Positions 43,636-51,520 of a stretch of 64,000 bases of DNA are shown piece by piece. Source of the stretch: an uncultured Spirochaetota bacterium (GTDB lineage: Bacteria; Spirochaetota; UBA4802; UBA5550); contig CALMRZ010000064.1 in the NCBI GenBank assembly GCA_937872225.1, positions 1-64,000 of the forward strand, given 5' to 3'. Position 1 is the stretch's first letter, and each line of letters begins with the position of its first letter. The translations under genes were made by a program, and so were the position numbers. The notes beneath the pieces are model-generated. The model searched no databases. It saw only the letters and a program-made list of their open reading frames with translations, and was not told where the DNA came from.

Positions 43636-44463
43636 ATGTATCAGGATATGAAAGCAAAAAAAAGATTCCTCCGCTGGCTGTACCGCCGGGGCCCCGTCAT
43701 GCGTCCCGGCATGAAGGGGCTCGAACTTATCTTCCGTCTCGGAAAGATACCCCTGGTGCGTCGCCTTAATCCGTGGCTGGACCCGGGAAAAAACGAGATG
43801 AGCTACCTCCCCATCAACCGGAGCCTGAACGCAGCCTCGACCATCCTGCCGCATCAGATCATCCATGAATTCATAGACATGACCCCGTACCATGTCGTGA
43901 GCGAAACCTGCGGGTGCCGCCTGGCGCAGCGCTGCGAACACTTCCCCGATTCCATCGGATGCCTCTTCATGGGCGCCACGGCGCCGGGGCTGTCGCCCGG
44001 GACCATGAAAAGGATCGACCGCGACGGGGCGCACCGTCATGTCGAGACTGTCATAGCGGCCGGACTGACGCCGGTAATAGGCAAGATACGGGTGGACAAT
44101 TTCATCTTCCTCGAGCGGGACCGGGAACGGCTCCTCAGCGTCTGCTTCTGCTGTCACTGCTGCTGCATGATGGGCTACTTCAGCCACATCCCGGCCCAGA
44201 ACCTCGATGAGGTCATGCGCCCCATCGAAGGCCTCTCGATACGGGTCACCGGCGCCTGCACCGGCTGCGGCACCTGCGTTGACTATTGCCGTTTCGGCGC
44301 CATAACCATACGGGGCGGCAGGGCGGTCCACGGCGACCGGTGCCGGGGATGCGGCAGGTGCGAACGCTACTGTCCCAACGGAGCGATATCCATCACCCTG
44401 GATAATCCGCGCTTCAAGGATGAAGTCATCCGGAGGATCAGCGCCCATGTTGACGTGACCTAG
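43636..44463 (+). CDS. Second ferredoxin-like protein with C-x-C-C-x-C-C-C motif
   Basis: 275 aa. Same plan as its upstream neighbour but without the winged helix: C92-x-C94, C100, C109, the cluster C170FCCHCCC177, then two 4Fe-4S motifs (C208/211/214/218 and C236/239/242/246). It starts 9 bases after the neighbour's stop, so the two are co-expressed and may act as one complex. The N terminus is basic (KKRFLRWLYRRGP) and could lie against the membrane. Start ATG 43636 has only a poor ribosome site; an ATG four codons later is possible. Confidence 0.8.
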   Translation: MYQDMKAKKRFLRWLYRRGPVMRPGMKGLELIFRLGKIPLVRRLNPWLDPGKNEMSYLPINRSLNAASTILPHQIIHEFIDMTPYHVVSETCGCRLAQRCEHFPDSIGCLFMGATAPGLSPGTMKRIDRDGAHRHVETVIAAGLTPVIGKIRVDNFIFLERDRERLLSVCFCCHCCCMMGYFSHIPAQNLDEVMRPIEGLSIRVTGACTGCGTCVDYCRFGAITIRGGRAVHGDRCRGCGRCERYCPNGAISITLDNPRFKDEVIRRISAHVDVT

Positions 44464-44570
44464 GCCCCACGACCCCGGCCGGACAATCCCTGATGCATCA
44501 GATTTTTACTGGACTTGGCACCGCCCATGTTGTACAAGAACCCGTTTCACACCGCAGGGGGGGGGCTTCT

Positions 44571-45776
44571 ATGCAAACAAAAAAAACAGTGATCATCCTG
44601 CTGGCCATGGCGGCCGTCTCGACCCAGTGCTGCACGTACCATAAGAAAAACAAAAGCGGGCCCCTGGCCGCGGCGCTGGCATTGAGCCGGTACGCATCGC
44701 TCCAGGAGGCGGCCGATGCCGCCAGGGCCAAGGCCGGCACCAGGAGCATTTCCGTGGCGGTTATCCGCCATGACGGCACCATGGAAACTGCGGTCTCCAA
44801 CGCGCCGGGCGGCCCCAATCCCGTGGCGTCCGACACGCGCTTCAGCATAGGAAGCTGCACGAAGACATTCATTGCCGCGTCAATCTTCAAGCTGATAGAG
44901 GCAAAAAAGCTGGGCCTGGACGACACCCTCCAGGAGCTCCTGTATGACACCCTGGTCCTTGACGAATCGATGAAACCCAGGATCGACCCCGCCATACGGA
45001 TACGGGACCTGCTTGATCACCGGACCGGCATTGACGATTACCTGGGAGCGTCTTATTATTCCGCCATTTACGGGAGTCCGGACGAAATCTGGGACTACAA
45101 CAAGACACTGTCCCATGTTGATTCGCCGGTTTACACCTTTGACGGCGCCAATCGGGCGAACAACAAATTTGACTATTCAAACACGAACTATATCATCCTC
45201 GGCATCATACTGGAGCGCGTCACGGGGAAAAAAGCGCTGGACTACATCAGCCAGAACTTCCTGACGCCCCTCGGCCTGGGCAGCACCTTCATGGCGGGCG
45301 TGGAGCCCTACCTGGGCCTGACATCGATCCCCGGAACCATGGCGGTGGGATACGAAAATGTCCTCGGCAGCTGGGTCAAGTCAAGCACCTACATCTCCCC
45401 GGACGCCGTTGCCGTGTATTCATCGACGTGGACGTGCGGGAATATGGTCTCGACCGCGGCTGACATGGCTAAATGGATACGGCATTACTACAACCTGCAG
45501 CGCGGCTACGGCTACCTGGCCGGCACATACTTCAGCCCGGCACCCCTGTCAACCGGGTATTTCACTGAAAAGAGTTTCGGCTTCGGCATTGAGCGGGTCA
45601 GGCACGTCAGCGGCTGCGAGCTGTGGGGACATACCGGCACCATCATCGGGTTCAACAGCCTGGTGTTCTACATCCCTTCCCGGGACGTCAGCCTGGCCGT
45701 GCTGATCAACGACCACAGGCCGGAGCGCTGGAAAATACTCCACGTTTTCATGGAATACCTCATGGCACCCCAGTAA
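44571..45776 (+). CDS. Serine hydrolase lipoprotein (class C beta-lactamase/D-Ala-D-Ala peptidase fold)
   Basis: 401 aa. A type II signal (AAVSTQC, Cys20) is followed by a penicillin-binding fold: S95-x-x-K98 in GSCTKTF, Y202-S203-N204 in DYSNTNY, and HTG in LWGHTGTIIG as the third motif. The family covers carboxypeptidases, esterases and beta-lactamases; the HTG form is common in esterase- or peptidase-like members. It would act at the periplasmic face of a membrane. The start was set at the ATG that gives the signal peptide; an upstream in-frame ATG at 44493 lacks one. Confidence 0.87.
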   Translation: MQTKKTVIILLAMAAVSTQCCTYHKKNKSGPLAAALALSRYASLQEAADAARAKAGTRSISVAVIRHDGTMETAVSNAPGGPNPVASDTRFSIGSCTKTFIAASIFKLIEAKKLGLDDTLQELLYDTLVLDESMKPRIDPAIRIRDLLDHRTGIDDYLGASYYSAIYGSPDEIWDYNKTLSHVDSPVYTFDGANRANNKFDYSNTNYIILGIILERVTGKKALDYISQNFLTPLGLGSTFMAGVEPYLGLTSIPGTMAVGYENVLGSWVKSSTYISPDAVAVYSSTWTCGNMVSTAADMAKWIRHYYNLQRGYGYLAGTYFSPAPLSTGYFTEKSFGFGIERVRHVSGCELWGHTGTIIGFNSLVFYIPSRDVSLAVLINDHRPERWKILHVFMEYLMAPQ

Positions 45777-45807
45777 CTGCCTGAAACGGCGACGGGCACC
45801 GTGGTGA

Positions 45808-46371
45808 TCACCCCCTTTTCATCGCCATGTCGCGGAATAAACGCGACGACCCGCGCCTGTCGAGACGAACCGCGGCGAGGGCAAGAACAAGGTCCATGTA
45901 CAGCAGCGCCACAGGGCAGGCCACGGATGTCATCAGGTAGTACCGGTACACCATGCTGGACATCGTGAGGTAGAGCCGCACAAGCCGTTCATCGGTCCCG
46001 GAGTTTCCCAGAAAGGCCCTATCGCGGTACAGCTTCTCGAAGATCTCTCCGAGGGACAACAGGGTCGATTTTTCCCCCAGGTGCGCCCTGACAACGCCCC
46101 GGAGGCCGGGGGAACCCCGCATATCATCCCGGAACTGACGGTCGAGGACCATGAGCATTGCATAGGCCAGCTCGCGGCTCCTGTCATTGACGCCGGGGTC
46201 ATTGCGCATCGCCGCAAGGTGGAACCGGTGGTAATCGGCGGCGCGGCCGATGATTTCTCGCCACGCCGTTCTCCTTTTGATGAAATACAGAAAGCCCAGA
46301 AGCGCCATGGCCGCGAGTAACGCCGCCTTCGGCAGCCAGGTTAGATCCGATAGGTGTAACACGCCAAACAA
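45808..46371 (-). CDS. Uncharacterised membrane-anchored protein
   Basis: 187 aa, family not recognised. Hydrophobic segment at 14-33, a helical cytosolic middle (35-140) and a second hydrophobic region near 145-170 (YLMTSVACPVALLYMDLVLAL). The start appears to be TTG at 46371, directly after the DUF3795 gene stop, with AAGGG 4 bases before it; GTG 46362 is an alternative. The two are probably co-transcribed. Confidence 0.6.
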   Translation of the reverse strand: MFGVLHLSDLTWLPKAALLAAMALLGFLYFIKRRTAWREIIGRAADYHRFHLAAMRNDPGVNDRSRELAYAMLMVLDRQFRDDMRGSPGLRGVVRAHLGEKSTLLSLGEIFEKLYRDRAFLGNSGTDERLVRLYLTMSSMVYRYYLMTSVACPVALLYMDLVLALAAVRLDRRGSSRLFRDMAMKRG

Positions 46372-46899
46372 TCATCCCTTTAACGAACCGTCAAGCTCAT
46401 CGGCAACGGATTTGCCGCAGGCCCTGCACCGCTGGGCGCCCCTGAAAAGGGGCCTCCCGCATGACGGGCAATGGTACCTCTCGCATTCGGACCGGGCCCA
46501 CTCTACGCTCCCCTTCTCGTCGCCGAGCTTGGCGACCTTTTCCCGCCAGATCGGGATCGACCGTTTCATGACCCTGACCCCGGTCACGAACCCGAAATCG
46601 TTTATCATCCGGCACGGCCACTCCGCGCACTGGTGGCATGAATAATAATTCCTGGACCTGACGCACTGGCGAATGGTGCAAATTCTGCAGAAGCCGTATA
46701 TTTTTTCCGGCGGTTCCGGCTGCATGCACCCCCTGCACTCCGTCTGTTCGAGGGAGGTGCCGTAGAGCTTACCCATGACGCTTTTGAACTTCTCGTTATT
46801 GTCCCTTGTCGCGATGTACACACCGCAGACGCCGCAGTACAGGCCGCACGGAGCCATCAGGTTCCTGTTTTCAAACTCGCTGTCATCCCATCCTTCCAT
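46372..46899 (-). CDS. DUF3795 Cys-rich protein
   Basis: 175 aa. N-terminal MAPCGLYCGVCGVY, then CRGCM, CRICTIRQCV and YYSCHQCAEWPCRMI, the Cys pattern of DUF3795. A C-terminal zinc ribbon (YHCPSCGRPLF, RCRACGKS) is added, which is less usual. It probably binds zinc or an iron-sulfur cluster. GGGGG lies 6 bases before ATG 46899. Function of the family is not established. Confidence 0.85.
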   Translation of the reverse strand: MEGWDDSEFENRNLMAPCGLYCGVCGVYIATRDNNEKFKSVMGKLYGTSLEQTECRGCMQPEPPEKIYGFCRICTIRQCVRSRNYYSCHQCAEWPCRMINDFGFVTGVRVMKRSIPIWREKVAKLGDEKGSVEWARSECERYHCPSCGRPLFRGAQRCRACGKSVADELDGSLKG

Positions 46900-47217
46900 A
46901 CGAATCCCCCTTCGCTGAAAGTACCCCATTGTGTTTCATCATGGATATCATGCGTACCCACCTTGATATTCGGCACTATTGAAGAAATGTCAACAAGTTT
47001 ATCCTGCCTGAACCGCGCCGGGCCCGTTAAATAGACAGGGTGTTCATTTTTTGCTTGCGCAGATTAATGATTTCTTTCTATAAAGTCTTATAGCGGCTTA
47101 CGGACACCATAGACAGCGGGGCGGGGAACCGTCTTTCCCATGGCAGACAATCATGGTCCGCGCCCGGTCCCGCCAGGAACCAGAAAGAGCAACCGGACCA
47201 GAGAGGAGGTTTTTGCG
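46900..47217. other. Divergent intergenic region
   Basis: 318 bases between the divergent DUF3795 gene and gene 47218. It carries the candidate promoter at 47055-47084 and the ribosome site GGAGG for gene 47218. No other feature is seen. Confidence 0.4.
47055..47084 (+). promoter_or_regulatory. Possible promoter of gene 47218
   Basis: TTGCGC (47055-47060), 18 bases, TATAAA (47079-47084). The -10 box is good and the -35 box partial. The start codon is 133 bases downstream. Confidence 0.35.
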
Positions 47218-47751
47218 ATGCTTTTTACGATCACCATGTACCGGCGGACATTTCTCAAGGTAAAAGCCGAATTGATGCAGGAGATACAATTCCGGCTCGA
47301 CTTCGACTTCACTGACAAAGAGATAAAGGACATCAAGGACGCCATCCGGGCATGGCTCTCGCAGAACCAGGGTAACCTGTATAAAATAAACATCAATTAC
47401 GATTACACGGTCAACGGGGCCAGCACGGAGACCCAGGAATGCGTCGTGACCATCCGCGACGCGGCCCAGGACCTGGCATTCAAATTTGAAAACGGCATAA
47501 TCCTGAACCTGATCATCGCGAAATATCTGAAGCACATCGTGAAAATGGACAACGACCAGGCCTATAACAACGATGCCGCGAAAAAACTCATCCAGGAGAA
47601 GTACAGGATCAAGAACTATCTTACCCTTGTGTCATCGAAGTTTACGGACAATCTGACCAGCATCATCTTTGAAGACAAGAAAACCAAAAAGACCTATGAG
47701 TTTAAAAACGAAAAGGGCATACTCCTGCTCAGGTCATATACCATAAAATAA
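47218..47751 (+). CDS. Uncharacterised cytosolic protein
   Basis: 177 aa, no family recognised. It begins MLFTITMYRRTF and has no signal peptide or membrane segment. A mixed alpha/beta composition with many Lys and Asp/Asn residues; the middle (NLYKININYDYTVNG) looks like beta strands and the end (IIFEDKKTKKTYEFKNEKG) like a beta hairpin. GGAGG lies 8 bases before ATG 47218, which decides against an ATG 26 codons upstream. Single gene. Confidence 0.65.
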   Translation: MLFTITMYRRTFLKVKAELMQEIQFRLDFDFTDKEIKDIKDAIRAWLSQNQGNLYKININYDYTVNGASTETQECVVTIRDAAQDLAFKFENGIILNLIIAKYLKHIVKMDNDQAYNNDAAKKLIQEKYRIKNYLTLVSSKFTDNLTSIIFEDKKTKKTYEFKNEKGILLLRSYTIK

Positions 47752-48057
47752 CGGCGGCTCTTCGCTCGTGCGTCCCGGTTTTCTTCAGCATATCAATCGC
47801 CTGCCTGAAATGCGAAAAATGACTCACCGATAGCACCGATTCCGGTCAGGCCCAGCGATCATTCGTATTATCCTCTTTGCTGGCTCCTGAAACCCGGCAT
47901 GCCCGGTCATCCGGCATTGCCTGAACCGCGCAAAATCCATGATCAAATACAATTCGATTGTGTTTTGGAAAGACAAAGACGGACAGCTCTGATAGTATTA
48001 ATATGAAACACAAGGTGTGTCGCCACCCCATCACATCAATGGTGAGACCATGGGAAC
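47752..48057. other. Intergenic region upstream of the STAS gene
   Basis: 306 bases without a recognisable gene, terminator or repeat. GC is somewhat below that of the genes. The STAS promoter presumably lies within the last 100 bases. Confidence 0.35.
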
Positions 48058-48453
48058 ATGAAAACACTGCCGTGGGAAGACATCAACGGCGCCGCGGTAA
48101 TCCGCGTGAGCGGTTCCTTTACGGCGAGCGTCCTGCCGAAACTGGAACACACGGTGCACGCCCTGGCCGGCAGGGCGCCGGCGCTCATCGTCCTGGATTG
48201 CGTCCTGATCAGCGATGTGGACGCGGCCGTTATCGCCTTTTTGCTGAGGTCCAGTAACCGGCTCAAAAAACGCAACATCACCTTCGCTCTCTGCAATCCG
48301 AGCCGTGAAATAATGCGCAAATTAGAGATATTAAATGTGTGCAAATGCCTCACCATACTTGCAGACAAGGCAATCAGTGATTTCGGCGGGACGCCCCGTG
48401 AGTCGCGGCCCACTCGGAAATTCATGCCCGCAGAGCAAGCCCGCATGAATTGA
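48058..48453 (+). CDS. STAS-domain protein lacking the phosphoacceptor serine
   Basis: 131 aa. STAS fold as in SpoIIAA/RsbV anti-anti-sigma factors: AAVIRVSGSFTA, ALIVLDCVLISDVD, IAFLLRSSNRLKKRNITF. At the loop where SpoIIAA has D-S-S-G with the phosphorylated Ser, this protein has D55-A56-A57-V58, so it cannot be switched off by a Ser kinase in the usual way. A 25-residue polar tail is added. No kinase or phosphatase gene is adjacent; a SpoIIE-type phosphatase lies at the right end of the window. Confidence 0.8.
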   Translation: MKTLPWEDINGAAVIRVSGSFTASVLPKLEHTVHALAGRAPALIVLDCVLISDVDAAVIAFLLRSSNRLKKRNITFALCNPSREIMRKLEILNVCKCLTILADKAISDFGGTPRESRPTRKFMPAEQARMN

Positions 48454-48525
48454 AGGCGCTCCAGGTGATCAACCGCAAACCGGCGGGGTCCGCGGGGACG
48501 GGACCGCCGCCGGTGCGGATGCATA

Positions 48526-50118
48526 TCATCCGCCGTTCTTTTGGAGTTTGATCGTCATGCCCGGGTCTTCGGTTTTGGCCGGTGCGCCGAAAAGCTTCAG
48601 CGTAAAGCCGATGGCGACGCTCATTCTCTTTTCGTCAAAGCTCTTTGCTATCGCATGGTAAGTGGGGCCGCTCACGTTGGAATACTCGTAGCCGTAGACG
48701 CGCTCTTTCATGTAGATCATATACATGCCGCCGAGGGAGATGTCAAGCCAGTCGGAAACGCCGAAGAGGAAGCCCCCGCCGATGCTGTGACTCCGCAGGA
48801 GCGGATCCACCTCGTTCCGCGCTTCGGGTTTGACGCCGAAATCATTGAAGGCGTACCCGAGGCTCACCGCCGCCTTCGGCAGGAAGGCCCACTCCAGGCA
48901 TCCGCCGACCCGGTAGCCGACGGCCTTGAAGTTCTTTTCCCTGCCGTCAAGGTCCCGCAGGTTGCGGAGCTGGATCTCCGCGGACACTTCGGTCCTGATA
49001 CCCTTCCAGATTTTCACCGATGCGCCCATTGACAGGGTCTGCGGATAGGTGACCTTCAGCTCCGGCTTCACCTCTTTCCTTAAGCGCGACAGGGCCTCGG
49101 GCGTTATCTTGGAGATATCATAGCCGCTCGGGTCATAGAGATATTCCCCGATGATCGGCGCCGGTCCGTCCAGGAATATATTGAGATTGCCCGACGACGC
49201 GACCACGCCGGGAGCGAAAAACTTGTTCGTCTTCTTTTTCAGGATCATGGGAGGATAATATTCGTACTTCAGACCTATATCGAGGATGCCCAGGGGCCGG
49301 AAGTGCAGCCCCGCGATGACACCGGCTCCGCTCCCTTTGACGTCGACATCTATCAGCCACGGCAGGGTATTGCTGACATCATACCCGCCGGCAGTCTCCG
49401 TGGCGATACCGGCGTATTTGACCGTGATGTTCTGGTTTCCCATGGCGTATATATATCGGACGCCCAGGGCCGCGGACATCCAGTCAACGAACCGGTACAC
49501 GCCGCCCACCGTGCCGGCGATATAGTACTCTGTCCGCACCGCTTTTGCGTCGCGCCACACTCCCAGGATGTTGTTTGAAACCCCGCCGGTGCCTGCATAT
49601 GTTGTCTCGAACGGCGCCATGATTCCCCAGTCGATAACGGCAAGGCCCTGAGGAAAGGTCATTCCCGGCGCGGCCTGGGTCACGGCCACATCGAGGTACA
49701 CGGCCCAGGCATCGTCTTTCCATATGAGTTCGAAGCCCGGCAGGACGGGGGCCACGGTCTCTGCCGTGTATTCCTTCGGCTTGCCGCTGGCGGGGTTCAG
49801 GAAATTCGAGGTGGGGATCATCGGGTTGGCACCGAACTTGATGCCGTAGTAATCCATGGCATGGAGCCTTTTGACGTGAAAGGTCTGGGTGCTGAAATGC
49901 ACCGTCAACCCCTTGTAGTCAAGAAACCCAAGGCCCGCGGGGTTGTAGAAGGCAGCGTCCGCTGACGTTGAGGCGCTCCGATTGAGGGTGCGCACAAAGT
50001 CCGCGCTATGATTCGGCATTATCCCGTCCTCCTGGTTGAGGCGTGAAGCGCGGGATGAAAGCGGAATGGCCATGAATGCCAGTGCGACAACAACTTGCAG
50101 CGCCCCGATCTTTCTCAT
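48526..50118 (-). CDS. FadL/TodX-family outer-membrane transport protein
   Basis: 530 aa. After a signal peptide (ending SSRAS) comes the family hallmark NRSASTSADAAFYNPAGLGF (the NPA hatch motif), then a 14-strand-type barrel. FadL proteins let long-chain fatty acids or hydrophobic compounds diffuse laterally through the outer membrane. The last 25 residues (PAKTEDPGMTIKLQKNGG) extend past the final strand, so the usual terminal Phe is absent. GGAGG lies 10 bases before the ATG. Confidence 0.85.
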   Translation of the reverse strand: MRKIGALQVVVALAFMAIPLSSRASRLNQEDGIMPNHSADFVRTLNRSASTSADAAFYNPAGLGFLDYKGLTVHFSTQTFHVKRLHAMDYYGIKFGANPMIPTSNFLNPASGKPKEYTAETVAPVLPGFELIWKDDAWAVYLDVAVTQAAPGMTFPQGLAVIDWGIMAPFETTYAGTGGVSNNILGVWRDAKAVRTEYYIAGTVGGVYRFVDWMSAALGVRYIYAMGNQNITVKYAGIATETAGGYDVSNTLPWLIDVDVKGSGAGVIAGLHFRPLGILDIGLKYEYYPPMILKKKTNKFFAPGVVASSGNLNIFLDGPAPIIGEYLYDPSGYDISKITPEALSRLRKEVKPELKVTYPQTLSMGASVKIWKGIRTEVSAEIQLRNLRDLDGREKNFKAVGYRVGGCLEWAFLPKAAVSLGYAFNDFGVKPEARNEVDPLLRSHSIGGGFLFGVSDWLDISLGGMYMIYMKERVYGYEYSNVSGPTYHAIAKSFDEKRMSVAIGFTLKLFGAPAKTEDPGMTIKLQKNGG

Positions 50119-50261
50119 TACGATAATTCCTCCACAGTTGTCATGGTTTCAAGTTTATAAAACGGCCCCACCCCTGATGCGGGGGGGCCGCCAATCCCGA
50201 ATTTCAAGGATCTCGGAATAGTATTCACCGACCGGGACAAATTGCATCCTGACACGCACCA

Positions 50262-51437
50262 TCACGTCTTGACTGTTATCCAATACGTTTTCACCGTTGT
50301 GCCGTCAGCCGCAGTTACATCGATGTACACGTATGTCGTCTTGCCATCGCCGCCGCTGCCGACCGTACCCGTGTATACTCCGCTCGCGTCAGGGCCGGAG
50401 AAGGAGAATGTCCCCGACGAGCCGCCGACAATCTGATAGCGTCCCGCAATGCTCGTCACTCCGGCAATCGGCTTGACCCTGAATTGCAGCGTTATGGAAG
50501 AAACAACCCAGGTCTGGCTGACCGCGTAATTGAACACGGAGAGGAGGTTTTCCGCCGTCGCGTTCGGCAGCAATGAAACGTCGGAATACGTGACTCCCCA
50601 GTATGTGTAATCGAATATCAGCGAGCTCAAGCGCGCCTCGTTTGACGGAGCCGCATCCATAATGATCCTTATGATATAATTCACCGATGTACTCTTGTCC
50701 TGCGATGTCACTGTCACGGCAATGTCTTTTGTTCGCTGGGCAAGCGTACCGGTTGTCGGCGGAAGATTGGCGATAGGGACGGAATATCCGTAATTCTCCG
50801 CGGACCATCCATCAACCATGGCCTTCATGGTAGAACTCTGCAGCGACAGGTTGACCGATATGCTTGTCGCCCAGTAATTGAGGGTTACCGTGTGCACGGT
50901 CCCGCTTGCTTCTGACGGGCTGAACGCCGGCGTGAAGGCGGTTTTTATCAGGCCATCACCCGCGCTGACCGACAGGCCGGCAAGGCCCGCATCGCTGCTC
51001 AAATAGTAGACCCGCAGGGTATACACTGTCGTTGTCAGCGTATCTTCTGAAACCACGGCGATTTCCATGTCATTTTCCTGTAATGTTTCGTCCAGCGTTA
51101 CCGTCACCGTGTAGTCGGGCACTGCGGCGGGAACCGGCGTTCCGCCGTTTATCGCAACGGTCACAGCGGCGCCATCGGGACCTATGGCCTGTATCGTCAG
51201 CGACGGCGTTGTCGCCTTTGTGACGCAAAGACTGTATTCCAGGACCGATGGGTCAAAGGCCGGGGCAATTTCATGATCCTGCACCGAAAGCCCCTTCAGC
51301 GCCGCATCGTCGTTAACCGGAACCGCCGGATTGTTGTAGGGAATTATTTGCTTCCCCTTTTTGTCAACAAACTCACAACCGCCCGAAACCAGGATTGCCA
51401 CAACCATACTCATTATGATGTACGCGCCTTTTTTCAT
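50262..51437 (-). CDS. Lipoprotein with cadherin-like beta-sandwich domains
   Basis: 391 aa. Lipobox VSGGC near residue 21. Three or so beta-sandwich units with the pattern L-x-x-L-S-V followed by F-x-P-x-x-x-x-Y-x-V and a closing Y-x-x-R-V/I (DAALKGLSVQDHEIAPAFDP; DAGLAGLSVSAGDG; EARLSSLIFDY), the hallmark of cadherin-like domains of bacterial surface lipoproteins. AAGGA lies 7 bases before ATG 51437. It follows a second, larger protein of the same kind, 83 bases upstream on the same strand. Confidence 0.8.
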   Translation of the reverse strand: MKKGAYIIMSMVVAILVSGGCEFVDKKGKQIIPYNNPAVPVNDDAALKGLSVQDHEIAPAFDPSVLEYSLCVTKATTPSLTIQAIGPDGAAVTVAINGGTPVPAAVPDYTVTVTLDETLQENDMEIAVVSEDTLTTTVYTLRVYYLSSDAGLAGLSVSAGDGLIKTAFTPAFSPSEASGTVHTVTLNYWATSISVNLSLQSSTMKAMVDGWSAENYGYSVPIANLPPTTGTLAQRTKDIAVTVTSQDKSTSVNYIIRIIMDAAPSNEARLSSLIFDYTYWGVTYSDVSLLPNATAENLLSVFNYAVSQTWVVSSITLQFRVKPIAGVTSIAGRYQIVGGSSGTFSFSGPDASGVYTGTVGSGGDGKTTYVYIDVTAADGTTVKTYWITVKT

Positions 51438-51520
51438 GATGCGATCCTTCCTTTTCATAGTATTGGGGTCCGATTATTGCGGTTTATCATAAAACCGACA
51501 CATGACTTCGTCATTTCACA

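Noticed and set aside
44571-45776. Antibiotic-resistance beta-lactamase
   Set aside because: The S-x-x-K, Y-S-N and H-T-G motifs fit a broad serine hydrolase family; nothing in the sequence or context indicates drug hydrolysis.
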